64,000 bases of DNA from Trileptium ribeirensis (GCA_030248225.1 JASANE010017534.1:35188-99187); one strand, 5' to 3'. Positions 22,095-34,559 are shown, counted from the first letter of the stretch. A program made the numbers and translations. Notes: generated by a model from the letters alone, not told the origin.

Positions 22095-22680
22095 TAGTGT
22101 TGCGCAACTTTCGTGAAAGCTGTCAGCCGGCCAACGTCCAGCCGTTGACAATTTTCCGTCCGTTAATGGGAGCAAATCCGTTCACCGGCCGTTGACAGTT
22201 GCAAAAGTCGTCGGTCAGCAGTTGCGAATCGTTGCTCGGCCCGACCGTGGTTTAAGCCTTTTATTGTAATATTGCAAATGAATTTTATAAACCGCACTAC
22301 TGGAACATTTTTATGTATATAAATTATCAGTAACCAACGTGCAATGATTTTTTTTCATGTACTACTCTCTTGTCATATTTGAGCATATAGTATGTATGTT
22401 TAATATTGAATGTACATACGTCAACGATTGCCGAATTACTTCAAAACCGACCGTCTTCCAGCATTAAATATAGCACAGTTTCGCTGTGATTAGTCTAGTT
22501 TAGGTGTAATGATTGTTTCCGACCATAGTATGCCGTGTAAAACCTTCAAATACAGATCTATTTTTGAAGAAATATTTACGAACATTAAATTCTTTTCGTA
22601 TGAAGAGAATCTTCTTGGAAGTCAGACGTTTAGCCGACGGCCGGCGTTTGACTTTATAAGCCTGCCGTTGCCCAACACTT
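22095..22680. mobile_element. hAT-type MITE, about 586 bp
   Basis: The left end TAGTGTTGCGCAAC and the reverse complement of the right end AAGTGTTGGGCAAC form inverted termini typical of hAT MITEs. GCCGGCC- and CCGTTGAC-rich subterminal blocks occur at both ends. No transposase is encoded. An 8-bp target duplication is not clear (TTTCCCAT versus GTCCAAAT). Confidence 0.6.
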
Positions 22681-22925
22681 GTCCAAATTATCATCTAACA
22701 CTGCCAAACATTGTTTTGAACCAACTCCCTGGTTCGGAAGGGTAATTATGCCGTTTTCCGAAGTGGTCTTGTGTTTTTGCCACTTTAATTTTTCCAGGTT
22801 CACACTCGGAAGGTAGCTAGTTTTCATGGTCTGTATGTGACTAAATAAGTACTGTCAGTTAAATATTACCCCAACCACCAGCCATAGCGATGCACTTTAA
22901 CTAAATAATCACCGTAATAGTCGTT

Positions 22926-24720
22926 TCCATGGGTCTTTTTTATCCCACCCCATCCGAATTTGGTCAATTTTGAAGTTGTCTGATTTTGGTACCAATCGAT
23001 TTAGCTCGATGAGGCAGTTCAGAAAATACTCATTTTACCCACTTCCCTGACAGAGTTTTTTTTTCGATTTTTTGAAATCCCAGTGGTCATCTCTGGGCAA
23101 CATAAAAAATTTTTTCTTCGGAATATGGTCATTTTGGGCACCGCCGTTCGATTCGGTTTGATGAGTTGGTAGTTTATTGAAATCTACTTCACCATTAGAG
23201 AGGTATGATTGAAGGCCCAAGTAACCTTAAGGGGCGGTAAGGTGTAAGTTTCGCAAAAAGGAACAGCTTAAAGGGGGGGGGTTGCGGGAAACAACAGCCC
23301 GCCGATTTAGGCTTAGTGTATGTCTCACACAAGACCTTGGCTTAGGCTTAGTATTATATCGAGAACGGCATGGCCTGCATTATATTTCCGCAACTCAGGA
23401 TTACTTGGGCCGTCAATCATAACTTACTAACGATGGCGTACATTGCAATAAACCAGTAGATTTCTCTCATCAAGCCGAGTCGACCGGTACCCAACATGTT
23501 CATATTCCGAAGAAAAAAATTTAGGTTTCGGAGAGGGGACCTCAAAAAATCCAAAAAGAAATTGTCAAGTATGTGAGTACAATGAATATTTTCTGAACCG
23601 CCTCAGCGAGCTGAATCGATTGGTATAAAATCAGCTTCCCAGTATCTTCCAAATTCGGACTGGAGGGGGCTAAAAGGAAGGACCCGTGTTTACTTTAGCG
23701 AGCCAGCGGTTGAATATTCTTATAAACACCAGACAATAATCGTAGTTATATTGTAAACTGTAATAACTACTTCAATATTGCTGGTGAAAACCACAGTCAG
23801 ATGTTGGTATTAATCTTTAGTGTATGACATGAAAATATATGTGTCATAAAAAGTAAAGTTAAAAGAACGTAGCTGTAACCACTAAAGTATACTTTGTTTA
23901 TACAGCTTTTCCAAATTAAGAGTGGGTTCGTCCGGAACTGAGGAGAGTTCCGGACCTTATCGATTGTATCTACACGTATAACATGGCTCGTTGAACTATA
24001 TATTTTGATTCATAGGCTACCGTGATCTTACTATCAGCAATTTCTTTTGTGGGCACTATTTTTCTAAATATTTCTCAGACAATATATTTGCGGTGTGTCA
24101 CACGGCAGAGACGGGTCGAGTTCTGGCTTACCAGATAATCTGAACGGCTACAGAATTAGGCCTTGTACAAGCATTCTGGCTCAGATGAGCATTTTTCAAG
24201 GATTAGAAACTGCTTTTCGAAACTTGTGACGCTGCTCCAAATCGTAATGCGGCCGCAAAGCATCAGTAGTTTTAACATACTAACTTTATATTTTTGCAAT
24301 GACCATTTGACGGGTAGTGGCTAAAATTAGCGCTGAATTATCCATCACAGTCGGGGGTACGTTAACGGCTTAGAGGCGCAAGTGAGATTCATGCTATGCC
24401 GTTCTCCTCATAGATTGAGCCTTGGCTAAAGCTAAGGTCCTTATATGAGCCATATACTAAGCCTAAGTCGGGGGCTGTCGCCCCCAGCGTATTTTTTCTG
24501 ATGTGACTCTAAAGATGGCATGACCCAAACAGTCTTAAGACATCTTATGTGATACTAAGTGGTCAAGAGATAAGTGGTGTTGTCCTTTATCCTCCCGACA
24601 ACCCGAAACTGTCCAATTTTGAAGATATAGCAATAATTTTGGTATTCGATTCAGCTCAACGATGCGGTTTGAAAATGTGTATTTGCGCATTTATTATTTC
24701 ACGGTGTGTGAGATTGGTGC
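22926..24720. repeat. Dispersed repeat in inverted and partial copies
   Basis: The stretch 22926-23230 is matched in reverse complement by 23440-23690. Shared blocks include ACCAATCGATT-AGCTCG and TCTTCGGAATATG. The central part 23216-23430 (with GGCTTAGGCTTAGT) is matched in reverse complement by 24350-24490. A third, more diverged copy of the outer block follows near 24590-24680. It seems to be a non-coding element with long inverted arms. The ORFs at 23035 and 24549 lie inside it and are not supported. Confidence 0.65.
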
Positions 24721-25087
24721 TTGAAACTACAACAGTTATATGCAGAAGTTGGGCAAAGCCATGGAGATCATTACATACTCGCGAACCGAATTTTGTTCTA
24801 TACGGATCCGATTTTAACAATACGTAATCGCCAAAATTATACCTGACGGGAGTTGTGTGTATATCGTAAAGTTGTTTTCGGGCGCTCAGTGCTATTCTTA
24901 TATTTTACTTGGCGCGAGTATGCACTGTCTGCATCGCTTTGCCCAACTGGTGCATATAATTGCAATTTTGAGCATTAAATATCATATTTCGTGAAATAAT
25001 ATTTTACGGTGGATATGGCTGACGGTAATACATCAGCTCGAATTGGCATTTTCTAGTAGTTTCAATTTCTTGGAATTGACAGCTGTT

Positions 25088-27066
25088 CTATAAATAAATA
25101 GAATATATGGAATAGAAATGTCCCAATTCTTTCAATTTTCGCTCACAAATGATGAAAGCATATCTACCATCGGTTGAACCGCGCATCTGCTGATCGTAGG
25201 CTGTCGTTTGCAATTTTTTTGTATTGTAGTAATTTGCACTAATAACAATCGATGTTAAGTTAGGCACTTGATCTGAGAATAGAACTTTTAGGCATGAAAA
25301 GCGCATTGCAATATCTTCTACAAAATTTTGAGCGATAGTTTGCGAAGAAATTTTATTAGCGAAGATACCTACCTCGGGCCACGTTACTGGATTGTCAACA
25401 AAAAACGAGCAAGTACCGATTTTTTTCGTTGCGTTAATGGAAGAGGTCCTGCACTATCTACGCTCAATTTATCCATGGGAGCGCAGTTACTTTTTATGTT
25501 TTGCAATGGCATCCGGCCACGGTTTTAGACACTTTGCGCATTTGACATGTTTTGAAGGTACACCATAGCGTAATATCGATGTCTAAATTGGGCCAATATT
25601 ACTGCTATTTCAATTTAGCAATTATTTTTATTATAGCCCAGAAATGACCAGCAATTGGAAAATCTTGATTTTGGGCCATTATGTCGCACTTCATTGACAC
25701 AGGTGCAACCAAACGTTGCAAATTACTGCGTTGTGATTTGTAATATAATATGCTATCTCAAATCTTGATAATTATAAGTCCGCGGGGTGTGTGACAATTG
25801 CAGCGTGCATTGCTTCAAAATCGTATTCTTGAATTGCCACAGTCCATCTTGCAAGTCTCAAAGATTTATCTTTCATGTTATTTAACCAACGCAATGGATT
25901 ATAATCCATTTCAACCAAAAAATGATCACTAAATACGGTCGCAAATATTGTATTGCTCATTTGATAGCAAGAGTTTCTGTTTCAATAGCTGCATATTTTA
26001 TTTGCGGGGGTGTCAATTACATGCTCTTTACCATCTATAATAAAGGGCAACTTCTCCCCCTAACTCAGTATTGCTTGCATAAGTGTGTAATTCGAAAGGG
26101 TTTTTCAAATCCGGAAATTTAAGTACGGGAGTGCTTGTTAATTTCCACTTTTATGATTCGAAAGCTTCGTGGCGCTGCTCTGTCTACTTAACGTTTTTCG
26201 AGTCAAAGTTGTTGAGATGCAATGTAATTTGTGCAAAATTTTGAAACTTCTGTAACAACTTTAGGAATGAAAATTTTTTCAACTTTTTCAACCTTTGCAT
26301 GGTCGGCATTAATACCATCTGCGCCAATAAGGTGGCCAAGATATGGCACTTCTTTTATAATGAAATTACGTTTTTCTTTAATTTCAGATGTAAACCGTAA
26401 GCCTATTAAAAGCATTACGCAAATTATCTTTATGTTTTTCAAGTGTCGCTGAAAATAATATTTACATAGACTAAGCAAATTGCAAAACTTATTCCAGTTA
26501 AAGTTAGTTACATTAGACGTTGAAAAGTTGCAAGAGCGTTTGTTAGGCCAAAATAACCAGAACAAATGTCGAGATTGGATAAATGTCCAGCTTTACCGAG
26601 CAAATCCAAAGTATCGTGAATTCTAGATATTAGGCTATGTGTTATTTTTCGTGACCTTATTAAGCTTTCGAAAAGCGACAGAAAAAACGGATAGTTCAGT
26701 CTTTTTTTCTTGGCTAAAACAAGGGTGAAGACCATGGACTTCCCGAAGGTTGAACAATGCCTTTATCAAGCATATTTTAAATTTATTTGCTAATAATTGT
26801 TTGCTTTTCAGTTAACGATATACGTTATGAAGGACGTTTTTGTAACTTCTGAGTCTCCTTTACACAATGGTCCCTCTTGTGGTACCCAAAATTTTCGAAA
26901 AATATTTTCTCAACAAATATTTAGTTTTATATATCTTTTCAAACCGCATTCTCATGGATAAAGGATAATATTCGTTATATTTTGGACGGTGTGCAATGAT
27001 ATGGTGCTTGTTTGGTATGCAGTTACTGGCTTGATCCGATCGTTCTTGTGCTACCGGGGCGTGCAA
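25088..27066 (-). pseudogene. Ty3/gypsy retrotransposon pol relic (RT, RNase H, integrase)
   Basis: Reading the minus strand from 27066 downward, pieces of a gypsy-type pol appear in correct order but in several frames. These are a pre-RT linker with PKYNE, then the RT finger with TLDLLGKAGH, LDICSGYF and ATFQRLM. The RT palm region around 26440-26475 is damaged: the YxDD box reads as VYVNII. Next comes EVPYLGHLIGADGINAD, then the RNase H part with YNPLRWLNNM at 25772-25960. A zinc-binding H-H-C-C remnant lies near 25540-25690, and the integrase core with KVLFSDQ is at 25088-25306. Many stops and frameshifts show that it is long dead. No long terminal repeats or gag were found. Confidence 0.85.
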
Positions 27067-28470
27067 GGATCTCTGCTATAGAATCCATTATGAAGAAGTT
27101 ACTAACAGTAGAAAGGCTTTGAGTTGAATAAAGATACGGTCACAAAGTATTCGAATATGTTTATACTTTGCTCACCTAGCGGACCTGAAAAATAATTTAT
27201 TCTTTTATGGTTACGGTTCTTGTGGCTGTGGAGAAGCCTATGATTTCCGCAATAACCGTTGCTCAAATATTTCGCACGTGGACACTTTTGCCTCAAAAAG
27301 ATGGTACGGAAAATTATATCCATCGTACTTTGCAAAGCAGACTAACGCGTACAGCCATATTTTTGTGCAAGTGACAACACACTGCATGGTTCGGAAAACT
27401 TGCTTTATTGCTCTAAATTCAAGTGCTCGGAAAATCATACCCCTACCGGCACTCAACTCTGGCTTATTATTGAGAAGCAAAAGTAGTGTGTTTTAATTCC
27501 ACTATGACTTGCTATTTTGGTAATTGCTAATTTCGAGGTTCGCAGTTACTTAGCCCATTCGAAAACGGAAAGTCATTCGTACACTTGCGGTTATATTTTA
27601 CGTGCAACGTTATTGCAAATCAATTATTTTTACTACTTCCTAAAATGATAGAAAGAAGAAAGCTTTGAAAATTTATAAATGACTACTTTCAAGAAAAACT
27701 AGAATATGAGAGTTTGGTTTATGTAGTCAGCACGCGAGAAAATCCATAGATATGTTTTAGCTCTCTCTGTACAACTAAATTGCAAAATTCTTACCATTTT
27801 GCTGCCAAAATTTTCTACTTTTTTGCCCTATACAGATTGATACAAGATTAATTAGATACCTAATGTAGTTTAAAACAGTGAAACCAACGTGATTAACGAG
27901 CTAAGCAAACCTGTAAGGCAGCCATTCACTGTCAACAAGCTAGATCTTCAATCAAAATATTACTTTTTTGGTATATTTTAAACTTCGCTGCATATCTTGA
28001 AAACTCCTGCTCTGACCAGCGATTGCATAGCCCCGAAGATGTAGATATCGATAAGAGATGTGTGATGGTGTACTACCATTTTCGGTATCATAAATCTTGC
28101 AAAAATTATATTAATATAAAATGTTGTGGCTTCCATGTGTGAAGAATAAGTTTCTAACTCGTATGTTTTGCAAGCATTTGAATAGGAAATTAATGGATTA
28201 AAGAGCAATCACAAGGGTAATTGCAAAATTAGGCACCGCGACTGGTCAGGAAAATATTGTCGAATTGATAATTTTTGTATGCAACAGACTAAAAGAATTT
28301 TTTGCACAACTAATCGCCATTTAAGGCATCTTCGTTTCAAATAATGATAGTTAAGCGCATTAGATTTTAAACATTAGATGTTGCTTGTGTAATTGGATCA
28401 CCTGAGCCTTTTGGCAATTTAGTTACATTAGTTTTTGCAGCTTTAACAATTACTGTAATAGCAAGTACCA
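27067..28470. other. Intergenic stretch upstream of PUSL1
   Basis: No gene recognised. The overlapping ORFs at 27102-27496 on both strands show no family features. The last 200 bp before the ATG should hold the PUSL1 promoter and 5' UTR, but I see no clear core element. Confidence 0.5.
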
Positions 28471-29712
28471 ATGACGCGCTACTTTATGACTTTTTCATAC
28501 CTTGGCACTAAGTTTGCTGGATTACAGCGTCAACCGAGAAACATCACAGTACAAGGTGTGCTGGAGTATGCGCTACGCACCGTTCTTCGTATACCTTTCG
28601 GAATTCCTACTACCATTCACACAAGCTCTCGTACTGATTCTGGAGTACATGCCATTATGAATGCAGCAACGGTAACACTGCCTCCAATTGATACTCGGGA
28701 TGGGAGTGTTAGGTTTCCAAAAGAGAACAACGCCTTGTATTCTGATACTGGTCGTGCTAAACCTCCTGTTCTTGGAGTTAACGAGGATCCCCCGTATGAT
28801 CCAGATTATCTTTGCGCCGCTCTCAACCATTTACTCTGGGACTTGTCGCTAGATGTTCGTGTAACACACGTTCGCGCTGTGGCGCACGGATTTTGTCCAC
28901 GTAGGCATGCACGAGCAAGGACCTATCTGTATCGGATAGCTGTGCTTAAACCTGAAGTTTCTCGTGCGCTAGAAGACGCACCGGTTTTATCAAAGAATCC
29001 TGGTTCTATTGCACCGCTAGTGGAGCAAAACAGAAGCTGGCCAATAGATTCGGATTTCGATGCGTCTAGGGTCGCCGAAGCATGTCGCTTTTTCGAAGGA
29101 ACGCATAACTTTGGTTCCTTCACTGGTAAAGTAGCAGTGGTTGATCGTCGACAAGCCATGGAAAACTATTCTGATCCTTACGACAAAAAGAAAATGGCAC
29201 GCTATGTACCGCCTCATGTTCGAACTACGATGGGTATGACCAGTTTTTTGCGACATCTGTTTGTATGTCGATTAGATCCAGGACAGTCAATGTTCGATCC
29301 TGCGCACGATCCAGCCGCCTCGGCGTTTGACTACTACGATTTTACGTTTATTGCCCGATCATACTTGTATAACCAAATTCGTCGCATTGTCGGAACACTT
29401 GTCGCCGTGGGTCAACATACGATTGATTTAGATGATATACGGTGGCTGCTCGATAACCCGACAGCAACTTCGTGGGATCGTTATTATCAGCGCATTCGGT
29501 TGGCACCACCATACGGCCTATACTTGAAACACATCCAGTACGATGAGTCCGATTTTGATAACCCTCGCCCGAATTTTATAAGCCACTTAACGGACGAGAA
29601 AAGTGATGATGATGATGATATCGATGACGATTGCGAATTTCAAGGAAATGATGATTATAGCAGTGATGCGGTGAGTGAAGCTGATCAGATTTCTTTACGC
29701 GAAATGAGTTGA
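28471..29712 (+). CDS. PUSL1: tRNA pseudouridine synthase, TruA family, PUSL1-like
   Basis: An intact 413-codon ORF with one ATG and no intron. TruA-family enzymes convert uridine to pseudouridine in RNA; PUSL1 homologues act in mitochondria. The catalytic Asp is D56 in SSRTDSGVHA, and RARTYLYRIA (near 149-158) supplies the conserved active-site tyrosine. CRFFEGTHNFGSF (from about residue 206) and SYLYNQIRRIVGTLVAVG are the conserved C-terminal TruA blocks, and APPYGLYLKHIQYD closes the catalytic domain. Differences from typical PUSL1 (about 300 residues) are a longer segment around residues 75-110, an insert near 226-275 and a strongly acidic tail after about residue 370 (DDDDDIDDDCEF). The first residues already align with the start of the TruA domain, so a targeting peptide would need an upstream exon that I did not find. 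PUS1 is the main alternative, but SSRTDSGVHA...NAA favours PUSL1. Confidence 0.9.
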   Translation: MTRYFMTFSYLGTKFAGLQRQPRNITVQGVLEYALRTVLRIPFGIPTTIHTSSRTDSGVHAIMNAATVTLPPIDTRDGSVRFPKENNALYSDTGRAKPPVLGVNEDPPYDPDYLCAALNHLLWDLSLDVRVTHVRAVAHGFCPRRHARARTYLYRIAVLKPEVSRALEDAPVLSKNPGSIAPLVEQNRSWPIDSDFDASRVAEACRFFEGTHNFGSFTGKVAVVDRRQAMENYSDPYDKKKMARYVPPHVRTTMGMTSFLRHLFVCRLDPGQSMFDPAHDPAASAFDYYDFTFIARSYLYNQIRRIVGTLVAVGQHTIDLDDIRWLLDNPTATSWDRYYQRIRLAPPYGLYLKHIQYDESDFDNPRPNFISHLTDEKSDDDDDIDDDCEFQGNDDYSSDAVSEADQISLREMS

Positions 29713-30357
29713 TTTGTTGTATACTATTTTCAACCGTAGATCCCAATATGTGACTTGATGTCAATTTCTGGTTTTATTGCTTATTTTACGCAACAGTTGA
29801 GCAATTCCTAAGATAGTAGTTATCGTTTGCAAGCGCCGTAGATAAGCTCATCAGGCGTACTGTGTAGGTTATATATATTTTATAATTTTTGAATAGCTTT
29901 TTTATTGAATGTTAATTCCATCTCTCAAAACGCATCATTGAACGTTTTACATACGGATGCATAATCAGTACTAAGTACTTTATCTAGAAGTAACATTAGC
30001 TTTTGGTAATAATATTTGTATGTATGTACTGCAATATATACGTATATCATACATATATTTTTCCTTGCCTTGAATATCCGCCGTCTTCGCCAAAAATACT
30101 GCAGTTTCTTATTGGTTTTTGTCGTAAGATAAACCACTCTGATCATATAGCATCTGGATCGTGCTCATGGGCATATAATTATTTTAAACCTAAAATTTTT
30201 ATGAAATCTGATCAGGTGGTATTAATTATATTTCCAGCTACCGTTAAGCATTTAATACACTAACTTCGCCAAAATACATTATTTCTTTATTAAACCAACA
30301 GCTTTCGATAAAGTACAGCACAAAATTGTATTTTAAGCAAAGCTCTTGTGTCATTCT
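29713..30357. other. PUSL1 3' flank
   Basis: Non-coding AT-rich sequence. No canonical AATAAA close to the stop is seen. Confidence 0.5.
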
Positions 30358-30709
30358 GGCCTGTCCAAAGTGGGAGGCACTTCCCGGAGTTCCAAATCCC
30401 CCATGTTCGTGAGATATTTCCCCTGTCCTTTCCCCCTTTTGCCGAAACAATAATGTCTAACTAAATGCAAAATTTTTTTATGTTTGAAAATTTATGTTAT
30501 TTATTTGCAAATCGTTTTATCACTATTTCTAATGCTAAAACGTCGTTTTATAGCTTGAAAATACATGCACGGCAGTAAAAATACATGAAAATATGGAAAT
30601 ATTTAGTATTTTTAAGCAAAATTTATCGCCTCCTCCATTTTTAAATTTCCCCCGAGAATGAATATGGGGCCCCCAGGATCCCCACTTTTCGGAGGGCTGT
30701 GGACAGGCC
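30358..30709. mobile_element. 352-bp MITE with GGCCTGTCC inverted ends
   Basis: The left end GGCCTGTCCAAAGTGGGAGG and the right end CTGTGGACAGGCC are inverted. The interior aligns with the eroded copy at 430-755. Subterminal CCCC-rich and GGGG-rich blocks face each other. No target duplication is evident. Confidence 0.65.
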
Positions 30710-32137
30710 GGCCATTTAATATTGTTTATGTCCAGCTAAAGGTGCGACGCCGACGTTTTCTTGACATACTTTATTCTTATTCCCAACCTTTCGGGCAGCG
30801 AAATATGCCATTTTGTATTAAACTATAAACTAACAGATTTATGGAAAAGAATAAGCAATAATATGCAACAAACAATACCATAGTTATTCCTATAACGTTA
30901 CTTAAGCTATAATAATATTTTGTAGCAAACATATTCCCGTAATTCCTTTTACTACTTATGGCTATATAAAAGCAAATGGTGCGACGTTGACAGTCCAACC
31001 CAATTTTCATCATTTCTGAATTATATCTTGTGGCGGCTAAAACGTGGTATTTTTATTACATAGCCAGATTTCAGGGTTAGCAATTTTTTTAAAAGTATCA
31101 GAATCCAATTCCCCTGGTGGTTGTGATATCGCCGGTCAAGGCGCCTTTTCTATAAGTTATACTGAATTTAAAAATGAAAATTGGTAAACTTTTTGCTTAT
31201 TTTCATTTGTGAATTGAATATAAAAACCATGAATACAGAAAATTTTCACTGGTCCAAAGCGAAATCTAAGAAAAATTAATACAGTGTTTGTGTTGGATAG
31301 CGTGTATGCTTATAAATAATATGTATGTAATGTATATACTTCTACGCTTTGAATATTTTTGCTGCAGACCACTTGTCAGATTGAAATGAACAAAAACATG
31401 TCTATATAATAAGCACGTGGTAGAAAAAGTTCGAAGAAATACTGATTAAATTTCCACAATACATTACAAAATTTTGCTCACTATTGATTCAAATTTCATA
31501 AATTTTGCGGACAAAATACTCAACTTCACGTACGTAAAATTACTCATTTTTAGCGAGTAAGAGTGTAGTGTTCTAATTTCACTTCACCATTTTACTTGGC
31601 ACACATTGCGAACATTCGCAAGGTTTTTCTTCATAATCAAAAAAGCTAAATCCGTTTTTTTCGGTCTTTAGACACCCTTGTGACTTTACAAAACTTGTGC
31701 TAACATTTATACAGTTTTATTCGTATATTATAAAGATGCAAGCTATAGAAGTTTTCATATTTTTAACTATTTGGTTTTATAGCTGTATAAACAACATTAG
31801 TATTACATAAAATGCAAGTGCTGCGTAGAAAAGAACTATGGTTTTGTAATAAGTACCAATTTTTCAACATTTTCGTGATATTTTAGAGGGAAAATCAAGG
31901 AGCAGCGCTGGCTCAATTTTTGAAAACTGCGTCAAATTTACTACAAAATTAGAGCTTTAGATAAATTTGATCAGTGTTTTGCTCCTAATTACTCGTTATG
32001 TTGTCGAATTTTGTTTTATTAATTTGTATCAGTTTGACAAAATAAAATTGAGACTTTTTCAATACAACAAAAATTTAAGGAAGCTAATTTTAATATTGAA
32101 TGTTGAAATTAACATACCTTGTCTGGGAAAAGCAATA
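30710..32137. other. Unassigned AT-rich stretch
   Basis: No gene is supported. A short coding-like stretch at 31889-31950 after TTTTAG ends in a stop without a donor and was not called. Confidence 0.45.
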
Positions 32138-32595
32138 CTTACTTAAACCACCAAAAACAAAACAAAACAAAAAGGAAAGTAGCTAACAAAACAAACAAGA
32201 AGAACGGAACAAAAACAAAAAACAAAAAAAAAAAAGAAAAACACAGAAAAAAGAAAGAAGAGATCAAAAAATAAAACAAATTTAATGGGGAGTTAGCCCG
32301 ACAGCGAGGAACCCGAAAAAAACACAGAGATATAGAATCAGCAACACCCCAAGCGATATAACAAACGCAAACGATAAAACCAAAAAACAACAATCACAGA
32401 ACAACAAAAAACACACCACAAAAAAAAAAACAACAACAACTCAAACAAACCCAACCACAAAACACCCCCCACAAGACAAACCTAAAAAAACACCAAACCA
32501 ACAAAATAAAACAAAAAAACCAACCAAAAAAAACAAACCACCAAAAAAAAACAAAAAACAAAAAAAACAAAACCCCCCACCACCCACCACCTTCT
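32138..32595 (+). repeat. A/C-only low-complexity tract
   Basis: From about 32390 to 32590 the + strand is almost entirely A and C, with only a few G or T. The preceding 250 bases are A-rich with some G. The tract produces a long phenylalanine-rich minus-strand ORF that is purely compositional. It may be a simple repeat or a sequencing or assembly error. Confidence 0.8.
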
Positions 32596-32882
32596 ATGCC
32601 TACCTCTTTACCTCCTTCCTAATGTTACTTTTCATTATTGTTTTGTTATTTATTTACATTTGAGTGTAATTGCATAATTAGCATTCGTTTGTTTTGTTAG
32701 CTAACACAATGTTAGTTTAGTTTTTGTTTTTGTTAATTAGTTAGTCGGTTCGACTTGAGTCGGTGAATAGTAAGCGTCGGGTGAATGCCGCGTCATTGTT
32801 ATGAATATAAAGGCTGTATATATCTCTAGCCGATGACTTAATAAAACCTAAATTGTAGACATATCATATGGTGATATACCAG

Positions 32883-33080
32883 GCTCTACGAAAATAGCGA
32901 ATCTGAAGTGAAGACAACTGAAAAGATACTCTCTGAAGGTTCTGTGGAACTGCAAATAATGTATTCGTGCCAAGACATGCCGCACAAAGAGGCGAAGGCC
33001 GCAGCAAGGGCAGGGTTATCGATGGCGAATGAGAAGTTGGCCAAATTTCGCAAAGTCATAGCTGATCTTAAAAAGTCATA
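32883..33080 (+). CDS. Unrecognised coding-like exon
   Basis: After an acceptor-like ATACCAG, an open frame encodes a charged helical protein: SEVKTTEKILSEG, then MYSCQDMPHKEAKAAARAG, ending KFRKVIADLKKS and a stop. A 19-bp duplication of the AAAGTCATAGCTG block lies at the stop. Composition and helix pattern look coding, but I do not recognise the family and found no upstream exon. It could be a terminal exon or a retrotransposed fragment. Confidence 0.35.
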
Positions 33081-33789
33081 GCTGAAAATAACGTTGCCTG
33101 AAAAAGACAAAAAAATCAAGTTGTTTTGCTTTTGCTGACCTCTAATTTTTTTGAAGACTAGTATCAACGTCTGCATATGGCAATGCCATTTGACTAATAT
33201 AGTGACAAACCATCACCGTACTCAAATAATACATGAGTTAAGCCGTTGAAATGAGGTCTTACATACCCTTATTATTCAGAGGAGAGCTGATATATTTTAT
33301 CATGACTTTGAAAACATACCACATTTGGGCTTTAATAAATCGTATCGTAAATTATATATTGTAATTATGGCAGGCCCCCAATAGCTTATTCTGGCGTTAA
33401 AAATTATAGTAAGAATATCTGGTTTGTGGCATTTAAACCATAAATGGTACTAATACTACCAATCGTGGGTGGGTTTTAAGAGAGTAGTTTCACATCTAAA
33501 AATTTTTTCGAGCTTTATAACACTAGTAAGATACAACGCAGAAGATGAAAATAAGGTGTATTAATAAATGCAGAACTTATCCGCCCCAGAACTAAGCTCG
33601 GGGTTAACAATGAGATGTATGATTACAAAGAAGACAGGTTACCCATAAAATGATCTGGTTTGGACGCAGAATCTGCCCATAGCTGCTTGGACAGTGGTAT
33701 TATAGTTTGAGATTTGAAATATATATAATTATTTGTCTTTACGGTGGGAAATTTCAAGTCACTTAGTATGCCGTTTTTTCTAACGTATT
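33081..33789. other. Unassigned stretch
   Basis: No gene or clear repeat is seen. Confidence 0.45.
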
Positions 33790-34131
33790 TTACCTCCAGG
33801 CTATTGAATATGAATGTTTCATGATCGAGAGTGCTTGAGCTTCATGATGTGCAAATTGGAAGTTGTGTTCGGATAATCTATCGACTTCGTCAATTTTGTC
33901 GCGAAGCGAAAGGTTGTGGTTAGCTAATTTTTTCACGTCACCCACCTTGTGCGATTCCGACAGTTTTCGAGCATGCTTGCAGTACCGGCTTGCTGCGGTA
34001 TGAGGTCGATCGACGCAGCGTGATGATGAACTTTGTTCAGTATCTGTATTATGTAGTTTCAAAATATTTTTTGCCGTTGGAAGAATCGTTTTTGTGTTTC
34101 GCATGTCTTTTGCGGTTAGTATTGCTGTCTA
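33790..34131 (-). CDS. bZIP-like C-terminal exon, possibly degenerate
   Basis: The minus strand has an acceptor-like ATTTAG just above 34130 followed by an open frame to a stop at 33790. The segment TAASRYCKHARKL resembles the basic region of ATF4-type bZIP factors. A leucine-zipper-like stretch follows, with VKKLANHNLSLRDKIDEV in heptads. However, the two invariant basic-region positions (Asn and Arg of N-x7-R) read Pro and Cys. It may be a diverged factor, a pseudogene or a coincidental coiled coil. Confidence 0.35.
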
Positions 34132-34559
34132 AATATTAATTTATTAGTATGACGGTAGTATAAGACTAAGTTAACACTGATAATTTAAGATTAACTCGCT
34201 GTGACATAAGGGTTATTAAAATTTGGAGAATATTTAAGTAAACTAGTTAATTATTTTAAACGTAGATACACGGTATTTCTAATGGACGAAATCTGAATTA
34301 ATGAAATTTTTTGCATAAAAATCCTATCAGTTTTGAAGGGAAATCCGTATGTTTAAGAGTTATTTAATGAAAAGGTTATAAGTGACTGAAAAACCTTGAA
34401 TAGATCTATATAATGGTAGTGAACCTTTTTAGCTGGCTTTTAATGATACATTTTCAATAAACTGAAATGGAGAAACTACTGGTGTAATGTGGATAATTAA
34501 AAATCGTTAAACTTAAATTATTCTGTCTGTCGAACAGCGCGATGTCAGGTACGTTGGTG
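34132..34559. other. Unassigned stretch
   Basis: No feature recognised. It could contain the decayed C-terminal end of the minus-strand RT relic, but no motif is legible. Confidence 0.4.

Noticed and set aside
23035..24827. Short ORFs at 23035-23220 and 24549-24827
   Set aside because: Both fall inside copies of a non-coding dispersed repeat found in both orientations.
25922..26452. Plus-strand ORFs over the gypsy relic
   Set aside because: They are antisense shadows of the minus-strand RT and RNase H remnants.
32139..32393. Minus-strand Phe-rich ORF resembling a membrane protein
   Set aside because: It is the complement of the A/C-rich low-complexity tract, so its hydrophobicity is compositional.
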